DNA of 64,000 nucleotides from Granulimonas faecalis (GTDB lineage: Bacteria; Actinomycetota; Coriobacteriia; Coriobacteriales; Atopobiaceae): NCBI RefSeq assembly GCF_022834715.1, contig NZ_BQKC01000001.1:1710501-1774500 (forward strand), given 5' to 3'. This document shows positions 17,817 through 25,346 of the stretch, one piece after another. Both the position numbers and the translations under genes were made by a program. Each line of letters starts with the position of its first letter. Within the stretch, counting starts at the first letter, position 1. A model generated the notes under the pieces. That model had not been told where the DNA came from. It saw only the letters and a program-made list of their open reading frames with translations, and did not search any database.

Positions 17817-18304
17817 CGGTTCACCTTCCCTTCGAGGAGCTCCATGAACTCCTCACCCTTCTTCTGGGGCACCATCTGGGCGACCAGATGGACGCCTGCG
17901 GCGTCGAGCTCGTCGAAGGCGGCCACGTCGGCCTCCTCGACGTTGATGGAGTTGGTGACCTGCGTGGTGGTGGGCGTCTGGCTCATGTTGCCCACGTTGA
18001 GCTCCTCAAGCGGGAACCCCGCCTTGACGAGGTCCACGTAGACGCCGGGCCTCTTGGCCACGAGGAGGACGCGCTGGGACGCGTAGCGGTCGGCTTTGAG
18101 CTGGCGGGCCGCGCGCTCCACGTCGAGGACGCTGAGACGCACCTTGCTGGGGGTGGCCATGCGAATGCCGCTTTTCTCGATGTCGCTGACCGCCACCTTG
18201 TCGTCGATGACGATCACGCGGTCGACGCTGAGCATGGGGATCCACAGGTTGGCGACCTGTCCGTGGACGAGTCGCCCGTCGATCCTCGCTCCTACGATGT
18301 TCAT
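17813..18304 (-). CDS. PTS mannose family IIB component
   Basis: Cytoplasmic phosphotransfer subunit, 163 aa. The phospho-acceptor is His14 in IDGRLVHGQVANLW. The chain includes VDRVIVIDDKVA and the LNVGNMSQTP loop typical of the family. It is first of the three PTS genes, 98 bp downstream of the GH35 gene. It needs a IIA partner; the only mannose-type IIA in the window is at 29203, so a shared or distant IIA is implied. Confidence 0.95.
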   Translation of the reverse strand: MNIVGARIDGRLVHGQVANLWIPMLSVDRVIVIDDKVAVSDIEKSGIRMATPSKVRLSVLDVERAARQLKADRYASQRVLLVAKRPGVYVDLVKAGFPLEELNVGNMSQTPTTTQVTNSINVEEADVAAFDELDAAGVHLVAQMVPQKKGEEFMELLEGKVNR

Positions 18305-18402
18305 GGGCCGCTCTCCTTTCCTTGTCTGGGTTGACTGCCTGCTTACTATCGGGTCGCCGCCTCCCGGGACCCAGGGCCCCGTCCGCGGCGATCGTGCCGG
18401 TG

Positions 18403-20187
18403 CTACGCCCCTGTCTCGATCTCGACGGGGCCGTCCGCGAGAACGAGCTCCCCTGCGCCCGGGCCGTCGGTCTCGAAGACGACGAGCTCGTTGACGCCGG
18501 GCCTGAGCAGCCCGCCCGGTACGTAGAGGGTGGTGAGGGGGCCCTTCTCCCAGAAGCGGCCCACGTTGAAACCGTTGACGAAGACGCAGCCCTTGTGCCA
18601 GCCGGCCATGTCCACGAAGGTGTCGGCGGGCTCGTCGACGGCAAGATGGAAGCGATGGAACGCGGGGGCAGCAAGGTGCGGCCCCTCGGCCGAGAACTCG
18701 AGGGCCGAGATGTCGTCCAAGGGCAGGGGGTACTCCTCCCATCCCTGGAGGAAGTGGAGGTCGGCCATGACGCCCTGACGGATGCCCTTGGACTGGGAGG
18801 GTGCGCACAGCTTGGGACCGTAGTTGACGCGGCCCATGTTCTCCACGAGCACGTCCAGGGTCGATCCGTCCGGCCGCGGGGAGACGAAGATGTCGTCGCC
18901 GATCTCCTCCTGGTACTGCACGGCTGCGAGCTCACCGTCGCAAAAGACCTGCACGCGGTCGGAGGCGTCGATGACGCGGAGGCGCACCTCGTCGGCGTAG
19001 GCGGGCAGGGTCGTGCGGTAGAGCACGTAGCCGGTGTTCTGACCCAGCAGCTCCATGGGCTGGGTGTCGAGGGACTCCCGGCGCTCGGAGAGGGCGTCCA
19101 AGGAGGCGAGGAGACCGGCCACGCCGTCGCGCACGAGGACGCACGGGGCCAGCGTGGGCTTGTAGGCGGGCGTGCCCAGGGGGACGTCGGGGAAGCGCTC
19201 GGCCATCATGGCGCGGAGGGCGTCGTAGCGCCCGGTGGGGTTGCCGCGCTCATCGAGCGGCGCGCCGTAGTCGTACGACGTGATCTGGTGCAGGTCGTGT
19301 TGCTTGCGGGCGGAGCACCCGTTCATGAACCCGAAGTTGGTGCCTCCGTGGAACATGTAGAGGTTGACCGACCCGATCTCGAGGGCGCGGCCCACGCAGT
19401 CGGCCAGCTCGCCGCCATCGCGGCGGGTGGGCGCCTCCCCCCAGCGGCTGAACCAGCCGTCCCAGAACTCCATGCACATGAGGGGCTGGGTGCGGCCGTG
19501 CCCCTCCTGGAAGCGCCTGAGGGCGGCGAAGTTCTCCTCGGGCCGCGAGCCGAAGTTGCCCGTGGCAAGAACGCCGTCGTCGATGAGGGAGCCGGCCGAG
19601 AGACACGCCTCCCAGGGACCGTCGGAGGTGAAGAAGGGCATGGTGAGGCCGCGCTCCGACATGAGGGTCGAGATCGTGCGGAGGTACCCCTTGTCCTGGG
19701 CGTACGAGCCGTACTCGTTCTCCACCTGGAACATGAGCACGTTGCCGCCGCGGTCCAGCTGGTGGGGCGCGAGGCGCGGGATGAGCTCGTCGTAGTAGGC
19801 CGCGACGGCCCCGAGGAAGCGCGGGTCGCGGCTGCGCGGGCGGCCGTGGCCGTACATGAGCCACGCGGGCAGGCCTCCCCACTCCCACTCGGCGCAGATG
19901 AACGGCGACGGGCGAACGATGGCGTAGAGCCCCTCGCGGGCCGCCGCGTCGAGGAAGGCCTCGACGTCGCACAGGCCGTCGAAGCGGAAGGTGCCCTCAT
20001 GGGGCTCGTGGAGGTTCCACGGCACGTAGGTCTCGACGGCGTTGAAGCCCAGGGCCTTGAGGTTGTGCAGCGAGTGCGCCCAATCTGCCGGGTGCACACG
20101 GAAGTAGTGGATGGCGCCGGAGCGGATCTGGAACGGCTCGCCGTCGAGCAGGAAGCTGCTCCCCCTTGCGGAGAAGGTGTGGCTCAT
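18403..20187 (-). CDS. GH35 beta-galactosidase (BgaC-like)
   Basis: Hydrolyses terminal beta-galactose, by analogy with streptococcal BgaC beta-1,3-linked galactose on GlcNAc/GalNAc. 594 aa from the ATG at 20187 (MSHTF), preceded by TAGGGA; the next upstream ATG lacks a ribosome site. The GH35 barrel starts IRSGAIHYFRVHPADW. The acid/base Glu lies in FQVENEYGSY (about 158) and the nucleophile in MCMEFWDGWF (about 225). There is no signal peptide, so it acts inside the cell on imported sugar. It heads the operon with PTS IIB-IIC-IID, GntR, agaS and nagA. Confidence 0.94.
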   Translation of the reverse strand: MSHTFSARGSSFLLDGEPFQIRSGAIHYFRVHPADWAHSLHNLKALGFNAVETYVPWNLHEPHEGTFRFDGLCDVEAFLDAAAREGLYAIVRPSPFICAEWEWGGLPAWLMYGHGRPRSRDPRFLGAVAAYYDELIPRLAPHQLDRGGNVLMFQVENEYGSYAQDKGYLRTISTLMSERGLTMPFFTSDGPWEACLSAGSLIDDGVLATGNFGSRPEENFAALRRFQEGHGRTQPLMCMEFWDGWFSRWGEAPTRRDGGELADCVGRALEIGSVNLYMFHGGTNFGFMNGCSARKQHDLHQITSYDYGAPLDERGNPTGRYDALRAMMAERFPDVPLGTPAYKPTLAPCVLVRDGVAGLLASLDALSERRESLDTQPMELLGQNTGYVLYRTTLPAYADEVRLRVIDASDRVQVFCDGELAAVQYQEEIGDDIFVSPRPDGSTLDVLVENMGRVNYGPKLCAPSQSKGIRQGVMADLHFLQGWEEYPLPLDDISALEFSAEGPHLAAPAFHRFHLAVDEPADTFVDMAGWHKGCVFVNGFNVGRFWEKGPLTTLYVPGGLLRPGVNELVVFETDGPGAGELVLADGPVEIETGA

Positions 20188-20495
20188 GATGGTCCCTACG
20201 GTTCTCATAACTGGTTACTACCAGATGATGTATTTCGAAGTCGGTCGTAGTATATGCAATTGAGAAACTCATTACTGTCTGATGCATAAGACAAGCCGCC
20301 CACGGCAGAAAACAGACCGCTTACGGTAAAAGTAATCTGATTACCAGCTATTTTCTTTGGTGCATCCTTCTTATTTGTAAGGATTGCCAACGTTTTATCT
20401 GCATGTTAATTGCTGAGTACAGCAATTATATAAACCATTTTCCAAGCTGTTATTCAGTTACTGGTATCTGTTTTTCGGACCGATAAGAGCCGGGG
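20188..20495. promoter_or_regulatory. A+T-rich control region upstream of the GH35 operon
   Basis: A non-coding stretch visibly richer in A+T than its surroundings. The palindrome CTGGTTACTACCAG is at 20211-20224 just upstream of the GH35 start. Related half-sites GATTACCAGC (about 20338) and GTTACTGGTA (about 20457) recur. These are candidate GntR operators for the operon. No gene or clear terminator was seen. Confidence 0.45.
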
Positions 20496-20521
20496 GCGTT
20501 GCACGTTAGCGTTGCACGTTA
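20496..20521 (+). repeat. Perfect tandem 13-bp repeat
   Basis: GCGTTGCACGTTA occurs twice head to tail (20496-20508 and 20509-20521) at the border between the A+T-rich region and repeat array A. Function unknown. Confidence 0.8.
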
Positions 20522-20659
20522 TAGACAGCGGGAGACGGGCATGACGGCCGCGGGCGGAAAGGGGCTCGGCGAAGGGGCGCCGACGCACGGCCTGGCGCAG
20601 AGAGCCGGGAGGCCAGGCGGGGGCGGGGCTGCGGGGGGGGGCTGTGGGGCTGCGGCGAA

Positions 20660-21000
20660 CGGCCCCCGGTGCGCGGGTGCCCGGCGAAGGCGTCCGAATG
20701 CGCGGGAAATACTCGTCGAACCCTTCCCAATGCGCGAAAAGAACCGGAAATCGCTCACCCGTTGCCCTTGGCTGCACTTGGGTCGCGCATCGACGCCTCT
20801 TGGCCGCAGGATCGCGCACTCGGGGCCTTTCGCTGCGATTTTGTCGCGCACCCAGGCCCCTTCGCCGGGGAACCGCCTGGAACCCGCGCATTGGACGGCC
20901 TTCTCCGCAGAGGCCACACGCCGGACGCCCTTCTCCGCGCGACGCCCCGTGCCCCCAGGGCCTTCTCCGCAGGGAGCCCCAAGACCCCGCAACGACCCCT
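20660..21000. repeat. Array A of a degenerate ~31-bp repeat
   Basis: Units carrying GCGGCGAAGG-like and TGCGCGA-like cores spaced about 30 bp. The first units read forward (TGCGCGG, TGCGCGA) and later units in reverse (TCGCGCA followed by GGCCTTCTCCGC). The region has no convincing gene; the frames through it are shadows of the repeat. Related arrays lie at 22225, 49650 and 62060. Confidence 0.75.
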
Positions 21001-21181
21001 CCCCATCGGTTGCCACCGTCCGTCGAATCCCAACAACACGCAGTAGAATTCTGACTGATAACTGACCGCAACTCGACATATTACTGACCGTATATGTCAG
21101 ATACTTAACTTAAATTACCGGATTGTAACGACGTCGGCCCCCTCCGCCCCAAAGGCCCGGGACCCTTGATAGGCTCCGGCC

Positions 21182-22213
21182 ATGGCGTTGGTTCTGGCTG
21201 GCATAAGTGCGCGCAACGTGTACCTTTCGCACGCGACCCTCACCCCGGTGCACTCGGAGGAGGAGTGTGCGCAGATCCTCTCCGCCTCCCTCCCCACCCT
21301 CCGGGCGGTCCGTGCCCTGGAGAGCAAGCCGCGCTACCGGGACTGCCTTGCCGTGACGTCGGCGCTCCTCGGCGTACCCGAGCAAGACGTCCCCGTGGAG
21401 GTGCTGGTCCCATCCGCGGCAGCGCGGCGCCGGCGGCCTGGGCTGCACTGCCCGGTGTGGTCGGGTCCGCTGTTCCCCGGGGCCATCTGCCGCGTGCGCA
21501 CCGGACCCGGCGAGGAGCCCATCCACGTGGTCTCCCCCGCCCTCCACTTCCTGCTGCGCTGCCGCGAGCTCGACGCAACCCAGGCGCTGCTCCTGGCCTT
21601 CCAGCTCTGCGGCACCTACGAGCTGCGCGCCGACCTCGACTGCGGCTTTGGGACAAGGACCCCACAGGCCCACGGCGACGCCCTCCGGCAGGCGGCCCAC
21701 AGCCTCGCCCCGGGGGCGCCTGGGACGGATGTCGCACGCAGCGCCGCCGACCGGGTCATCGACGGGTCGGCGTCGCCCCGGGAGTCGGGGTTCGCCACCT
21801 TTGCCGTGACGCCGCGGCGCTCCGGGGGTGCCGGACTCCCCAGCCCGCTGCTCAACCACCGCGTGGAGCTCACGCCCCGCGCCCGGGTCCACCTCCCCGA
21901 GAACCAGGCCATCCGCTACGACTTCTACTGGCCGGAGAAACACCTCGCCTGCGAGTACGACTCGAGCTGGTGGCACGACGACCCCCGGCGCCGAGGAAGC
22001 GACGACCGGCGACGCCTGGCCGCGCGGGCCCTGGGAGACGACCTCGTCGGCATGGCCAGGGAGACCCTTTCCATCCCCTCCATGACCGACGTGCTCGTCG
22101 ACGACCTCGCCCTCGTCCTGCGCGGTCGGAGGCCCGACCCGCTCTCGCCGTCGTCGGCCCGACGCCGCGGCTCCCTCCATGGGACCTGCTTCGGCCGTCA
22201 CCGATGGTGGTAA
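21182..22213 (+). CDS. PD-(D/E)XK-like (DUF559/Vsr-type) endonuclease-domain protein
   Basis: 343 aa. The C-terminal third resembles DUF559/Vsr-like nuclease folds: SPRESGFA (Glu201), LNHRVELTPRARVHLP, then YDFYWPEKHLACEYDSSWWH with Asp247, Glu258 and Asp260 as likely metal ligands, and a DDRRRLAARALG helix. The N-terminal half resembles proteins annotated as AbiEi-like antitoxin domains. I recall this architecture as a multi-copy family in Coriobacteriia. There is no clear ribosome site; TAGGCT at 21171-21176 five bases before the ATG would allow leaderless expression. The gene lies alone between repeat arrays A and B. Function unknown. Confidence 0.7.
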   Translation: MALVLAGISARNVYLSHATLTPVHSEEECAQILSASLPTLRAVRALESKPRYRDCLAVTSALLGVPEQDVPVEVLVPSAAARRRRPGLHCPVWSGPLFPGAICRVRTGPGEEPIHVVSPALHFLLRCRELDATQALLLAFQLCGTYELRADLDCGFGTRTPQAHGDALRQAAHSLAPGAPGTDVARSAADRVIDGSASPRESGFATFAVTPRRSGGAGLPSPLLNHRVELTPRARVHLPENQAIRYDFYWPEKHLACEYDSSWWHDDPRRRGSDDRRRLAARALGDDLVGMARETLSIPSMTDVLVDDLALVLRGRRPDPLSPSSARRRGSLHGTCFGRHRWW

Positions 22214-22224
22214 TCGCGGGGGAG

Positions 22225-22540
22225 GGAGGGTGCGCGGCGCCCCGGCAAGGGGCATCCGGTGTGCGGCTCCCTGCGGAGAAGGGCCTTGGGTGCGCGAGTC
22301 CCTGCGGCGAAGGGTGTCCAGTGCGCGACGCCCCGGCGAAAGGCGTCCAGTGCGCGGCCGGGCCGCGGCAAACGGCCTCGAGTGGGCGATTTGGGCCTGA
22401 TTCCGCTCATCCGCGCCCGTTCGCTGCGATCTTGTCGCACATTGGGCGGCATTCGCCGGCCCGTCGCACATCGAATGGCTTTTGGCGTGATTATCCCGCG
22501 CACTCGAGCGCCTTTGCCGCACATTCGTGCGCTGAGAGCC
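22225..22540. repeat. Array B of the degenerate ~31-bp repeat
   Basis: Best-preserved copy of the family. Four to five forward units (for example TCCCTGCGGAGAAGG followed by GGTGCGCGAG, and TCCCTGCGGCGAAGG followed by CAGTGCGCGAC) are followed by reverse units (TCGCACATTGGGC, TCGCACATCGAATGG, CGCGCACTCGAGCG). It occupies the whole gap between the endonuclease-like gene and the convergent TSUP gene. No constant spacer-repeat pattern, so not a CRISPR array. Confidence 0.78.
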
Positions 22541-22575
22541 GCCCGCCGGCGCCAACCGCACACCGCCGCCGGCCC

Positions 22576-23370
22576 CTACATCGCCGCAAAGCCGAGGAAG
22601 TTGGCCACCGTGATGGCCATGATCGCCACGAGAAGCCCTATGAAGAGCCGGTCCACCGTGGCGTTGGACAGGCGCCTGTTGATGGTGCGTCCGCCGGCCG
22701 CGCCCGCTATGCCAAAGGCCACCATGCCCACCAGCAGCACCGGGTCGATGCCGGAGAGGTCCTGGGTGGCGAGGGCCATGACCGTGGCGGCGGTCTGGGA
22801 GTACAGGATGATGTAGAGCGAGGCCTGGACGGCGTCCTTGCTCGCCATGGCAAAGAAGAACGTCATGGCAACGATGTTCAGCGGGCCGCCGCCGATGCCG
22901 AGGAAGGCCGAGACAGCACCCAGCCCCACGCCCACCGCGCACCCCGGGAGCCATCCCGAGAGCCTGCGGCCGTGGATCTCGCGGCGGTCTTTGACGACGG
23001 TGTAGGCGATGGTGAACAGGCACACGGCAAAGAGCGCCGCCGCCTGGCTGCAGCCCACGATGCGCGGGTAGGGAAAGGCCGCCGAAAGGGCCGAGAAGAG
23101 CTGCTTGCCCGCGAGGCCGCCCACCACGGCGCCGACGGCCACCGAGGTGTCCACCTTGGCCTCGGCCGAGAGCGTCCCCTTGGCCCGGGCCCGGAGCACC
23201 GAGTAGAGGGCCATGGCCAGCACCGTGCACCCCGACAGGAAGCTCACCTGGGCCACGTCCATGGACCCGAACAGGTCGAGGGCCGGCTTGATGATGACAC
23301 CGCCCCCCAGGCCGCAGATGGAGCCTATGAGACAGGCGGCGAGGCAGACGGGCCAGATGATCCAATACAT
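22576..23370 (-). CDS. TSUP (TauE/SafE) family anion transporter, copy 1
   Basis: 264 aa integral membrane protein with about eight hydrophobic spans and the duplicated TauE/SafE signature: GSICGLGGGVIIKPALD at the start of the first half and SAFLGIGGGPLNIVAM in the second. The family exports sulfite, sulfate, sulfoacetate or similar anions. It is last in the PTS-sulfatase-maturase-TSUP2-TSUP1 series, 39 bp after TSUP2, so it probably removes sulfate or sulfite released by the sulfatase. It is homologous to copy 2 next door. Confidence 0.93.
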   Translation of the reverse strand: MYWIIWPVCLAACLIGSICGLGGGVIIKPALDLFGSMDVAQVSFLSGCTVLAMALYSVLRARAKGTLSAEAKVDTSVAVGAVVGGLAGKQLFSALSAAFPYPRIVGCSQAAALFAVCLFTIAYTVVKDRREIHGRRLSGWLPGCAVGVGLGAVSAFLGIGGGPLNIVAMTFFFAMASKDAVQASLYIILYSQTAATVMALATQDLSGIDPVLLVGMVAFGIAGAAGGRTINRRLSNATVDRLFIGLLVAIMAITVANFLGFAAM

Positions 23371-23409
23371 GGGGCGCTTTCGGTTGGAGGGGACAGGGCC
23401 TCTCGGCTT

Positions 23410-24219
23410 CTACCCACGCACCGCCCCGAAGGCCGCCAGGTTGTACACGTTTATGAAGATGATGACCACCATGAGCGCCACGAACAGCCGGTCCACAAAG
23501 CGGGCGTCAACCCGGGCGTTCAGTCGGCGTCCCAAGGCGCCCCCCGCGATGCCGCAGGCGGCCATGAGCGCCAGCACCGCCGGGTTCACGGCCGACAGGT
23601 CCTGGGTGAGAAGGGACGCCGCGGTGCTCACCGTCTGGGAGAACAGAATGATGTAGAGGGAGCTCGCCGCGGCACGCTTGGTGTCCATGGAGAAGAAGTA
23701 GAACAGCACCACCAGGTTGATGGGCCCTCCCCCTATGCCGAGGAACGACGAGCAGGTGCCCAGGGCGAGGCCGATGGCGACGCAGGCGCCACGGCTCTCC
23801 ACATGGCGCGTGGCCACGCGGTCCTTGGCGAGGGTGTAGGCGAGCGCCCCCGCCGTGACCGCGCACAGCACGGCCGCCTGCACGGCCCCGGCCCTGTCGG
23901 GATTCCCAAAAAGGCCGCTCACGGCCGAGAAGAGCTGCTTGCCCGCGAGGCCCCCGAAGGCGGCCCCCACGGCCAGGGGCGTGTCCCGGGAGAGGTCCAT
24001 GGACCCCGACCCCGCATGGATCGACCGGGCCACGGAGTAGGCGGTCATGGACAGCACCGTGGCCCCCGACAGAAAGTTGACCGTGGCCACGTCGATCGAC
24101 GACACGGCGTCGAGCACGGGCTTGATGAGGATCCCGCCGCCCACGCCGCAGACGGCCCCCACCGTGGAGGCCACGAGGCTCACAAGGGCCACGAGGCCGT
24201 CGGCAGGGTTCAGGCCCAT
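23410..24219 (-). CDS. TSUP (TauE/SafE) family anion transporter, copy 2
   Basis: 269 aa membrane protein with GAVCGVGGGILIKPVLD and SSFLGIGGGPINLVVLFYF, the paired TauE/SafE loops. It is clearly paralogous to the downstream copy (shared FLSGATVLSM and GLAGKQLFSA segments). The ATG at 24219 overlaps the end of the sulfatase-maturase gene by 10 bases, so it is translationally coupled to it. Two adjacent paralogues suggest either a heteromeric transporter or two different anions. Confidence 0.93.
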   Translation of the reverse strand: MGLNPADGLVALVSLVASTVGAVCGVGGGILIKPVLDAVSSIDVATVNFLSGATVLSMTAYSVARSIHAGSGSMDLSRDTPLAVGAAFGGLAGKQLFSAVSGLFGNPDRAGAVQAAVLCAVTAGALAYTLAKDRVATRHVESRGACVAIGLALGTCSSFLGIGGGPINLVVLFYFFSMDTKRAAASSLYIILFSQTVSTAASLLTQDLSAVNPAVLALMAACGIAGGALGRRLNARVDARFVDRLFVALMVVIIFINVYNLAAFGAVRG

Positions 24220-25346
24220 GGCATCCTCCCCACGCGCTCCCGGGCCCGCCGGGCCAGCCGCCCGTAGCCGTACTCCAGAAACTCCCGGTAGCCGCAGCGC
24301 CCGTCGGCCGCGAAGGCCGTGGAGAGACGGGGGCACCCCCCGTGGCAGATGCCCTCGAAGCCGCAGTCGGTGCACGGGGCGTCGCCGTCGGCCCGGCGGG
24401 GGGGGGACAAGAAGCCCTCCACCACGGCGCCCGCGGCCATGGCCTCGATGGTGTCGGAGCACACGTTGCCCATGCACCACCGGTCGGAGGCGTAGAAGTC
24501 GCACGGGTAGACCGACCCGTCGGACTCCACCACGAACTGCGGGGCGCAGGCCCCCAGGGCGCCGCAGGTCCTGGGCCTGCGCCCCAGGGAGAGGCCCATG
24601 ACGTCGTCGAAGAGCCCCACCGCCATGGGGCCGTCCTCGGCCTGACCCCTCTCCCAGGCGTCGAGGAAGCCCCGGTAGAAGTGGACGAACCGCCCGGGGG
24701 TCAGAGCGTGGGACGCCATCTCGGCCGACCGCGGGGAGCCGTCCCCACCCTCGGCGGGCCCCAGACACGGGATGAACTGGACGTGGCGGGCCCCCAGGGA
24801 GGCAAGCCCCCTGTAGACCTGCTGGGGGTGGCGGGCCAGCTCCGAGGAGAGCACGCACAGCACCGCGGGCTCCACCCCGTGCCTTCGCAGGCGCCCCAGC
24901 GACGCGGCCACCCGCGACCACGTGGCCCCGCCGTCGGCGGCCGGGCGCAGGCGGTCGTGGAGGCTGCGGGTCCCGTCCAGCGAGACCCCCACCAGAAACC
25001 GGTTGCGCCCGAGGAACTCGCACCAGCGCTCGTCGAGGGCGAGGCCGTTGGTCTGGATGGCGTAGGAGACCCGGCAGCCGCCGCGGCGGCGCTCCACCTC
25101 CGCGACGAAGGCCTCGAAGAAGTCGAGACCGGCCAGGGTGGGCTCTCCCCCCTGGAAGTCGAAGGCCACCGTCCCGTCGGGCACCGCCTCGAAGGCCCGC
25201 GAGACCACGGCCTCCATGACGGGGCGGTCCATGACCGGGCGGCACCCCCGTTCCCTGCCCTGGGCGAGGTCGCGGTAGAAGCAGTAGGAGCACGCCATGT
25301 CGCACGCCGCCGAGGCGGGCTTCACCAGCATGCTGAGGTACCTCAT
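24210..25346 (-). CDS. Anaerobic sulfatase-maturating enzyme (radical SAM/SPASM)
   Basis: Oxidises the active-site Cys of a sulfatase to formylglycine without oxygen. 378 aa. Radical-SAM motif CDMACSYCFYRD near residue 14, GGEPTLAG downstream, and a SPASM domain with CGALGACAPQFVVESDG, YPCDFYASDRWCMGN and CTDCGFEGICHGGCPR for two auxiliary clusters. Its ATG overlaps the sulfatase stop as ATGA, so enzyme and maturase are made together. The sulfatase has a Cys-type motif, the expected substrate. Confidence 0.95.
   Translation of the reverse strand: MRYLSMLVKPASAACDMACSYCFYRDLAQGRERGCRPVMDRPVMEAVVSRAFEAVPDGTVAFDFQGGEPTLAGLDFFEAFVAEVERRRGGCRVSYAIQTNGLALDERWCEFLGRNRFLVGVSLDGTRSLHDRLRPAADGGATWSRVAASLGRLRRHGVEPAVLCVLSSELARHPQQVYRGLASLGARHVQFIPCLGPAEGGDGSPRSAEMASHALTPGRFVHFYRGFLDAWERGQAEDGPMAVGLFDDVMGLSLGRRPRTCGALGACAPQFVVESDGSVYPCDFYASDRWCMGNVCSDTIEAMAAGAVVEGFLSPPRRADGDAPCTDCGFEGICHGGCPRLSTAFAADGRCGYREFLEYGYGRLARRARERVGRMPWA

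Noticed and set aside
20499-21079. Small overlapping frames inside repeat arrays A and B
   Set aside because: All six frames are open for long stretches because of repeat composition; translations are Arg/Pro-rich with no conserved features.
20660-22540. CRISPR arrays
   Set aside because: Units are degenerate throughout, appear in both orientations, have no constant repeat with unique spacers, and no cas gene is present.
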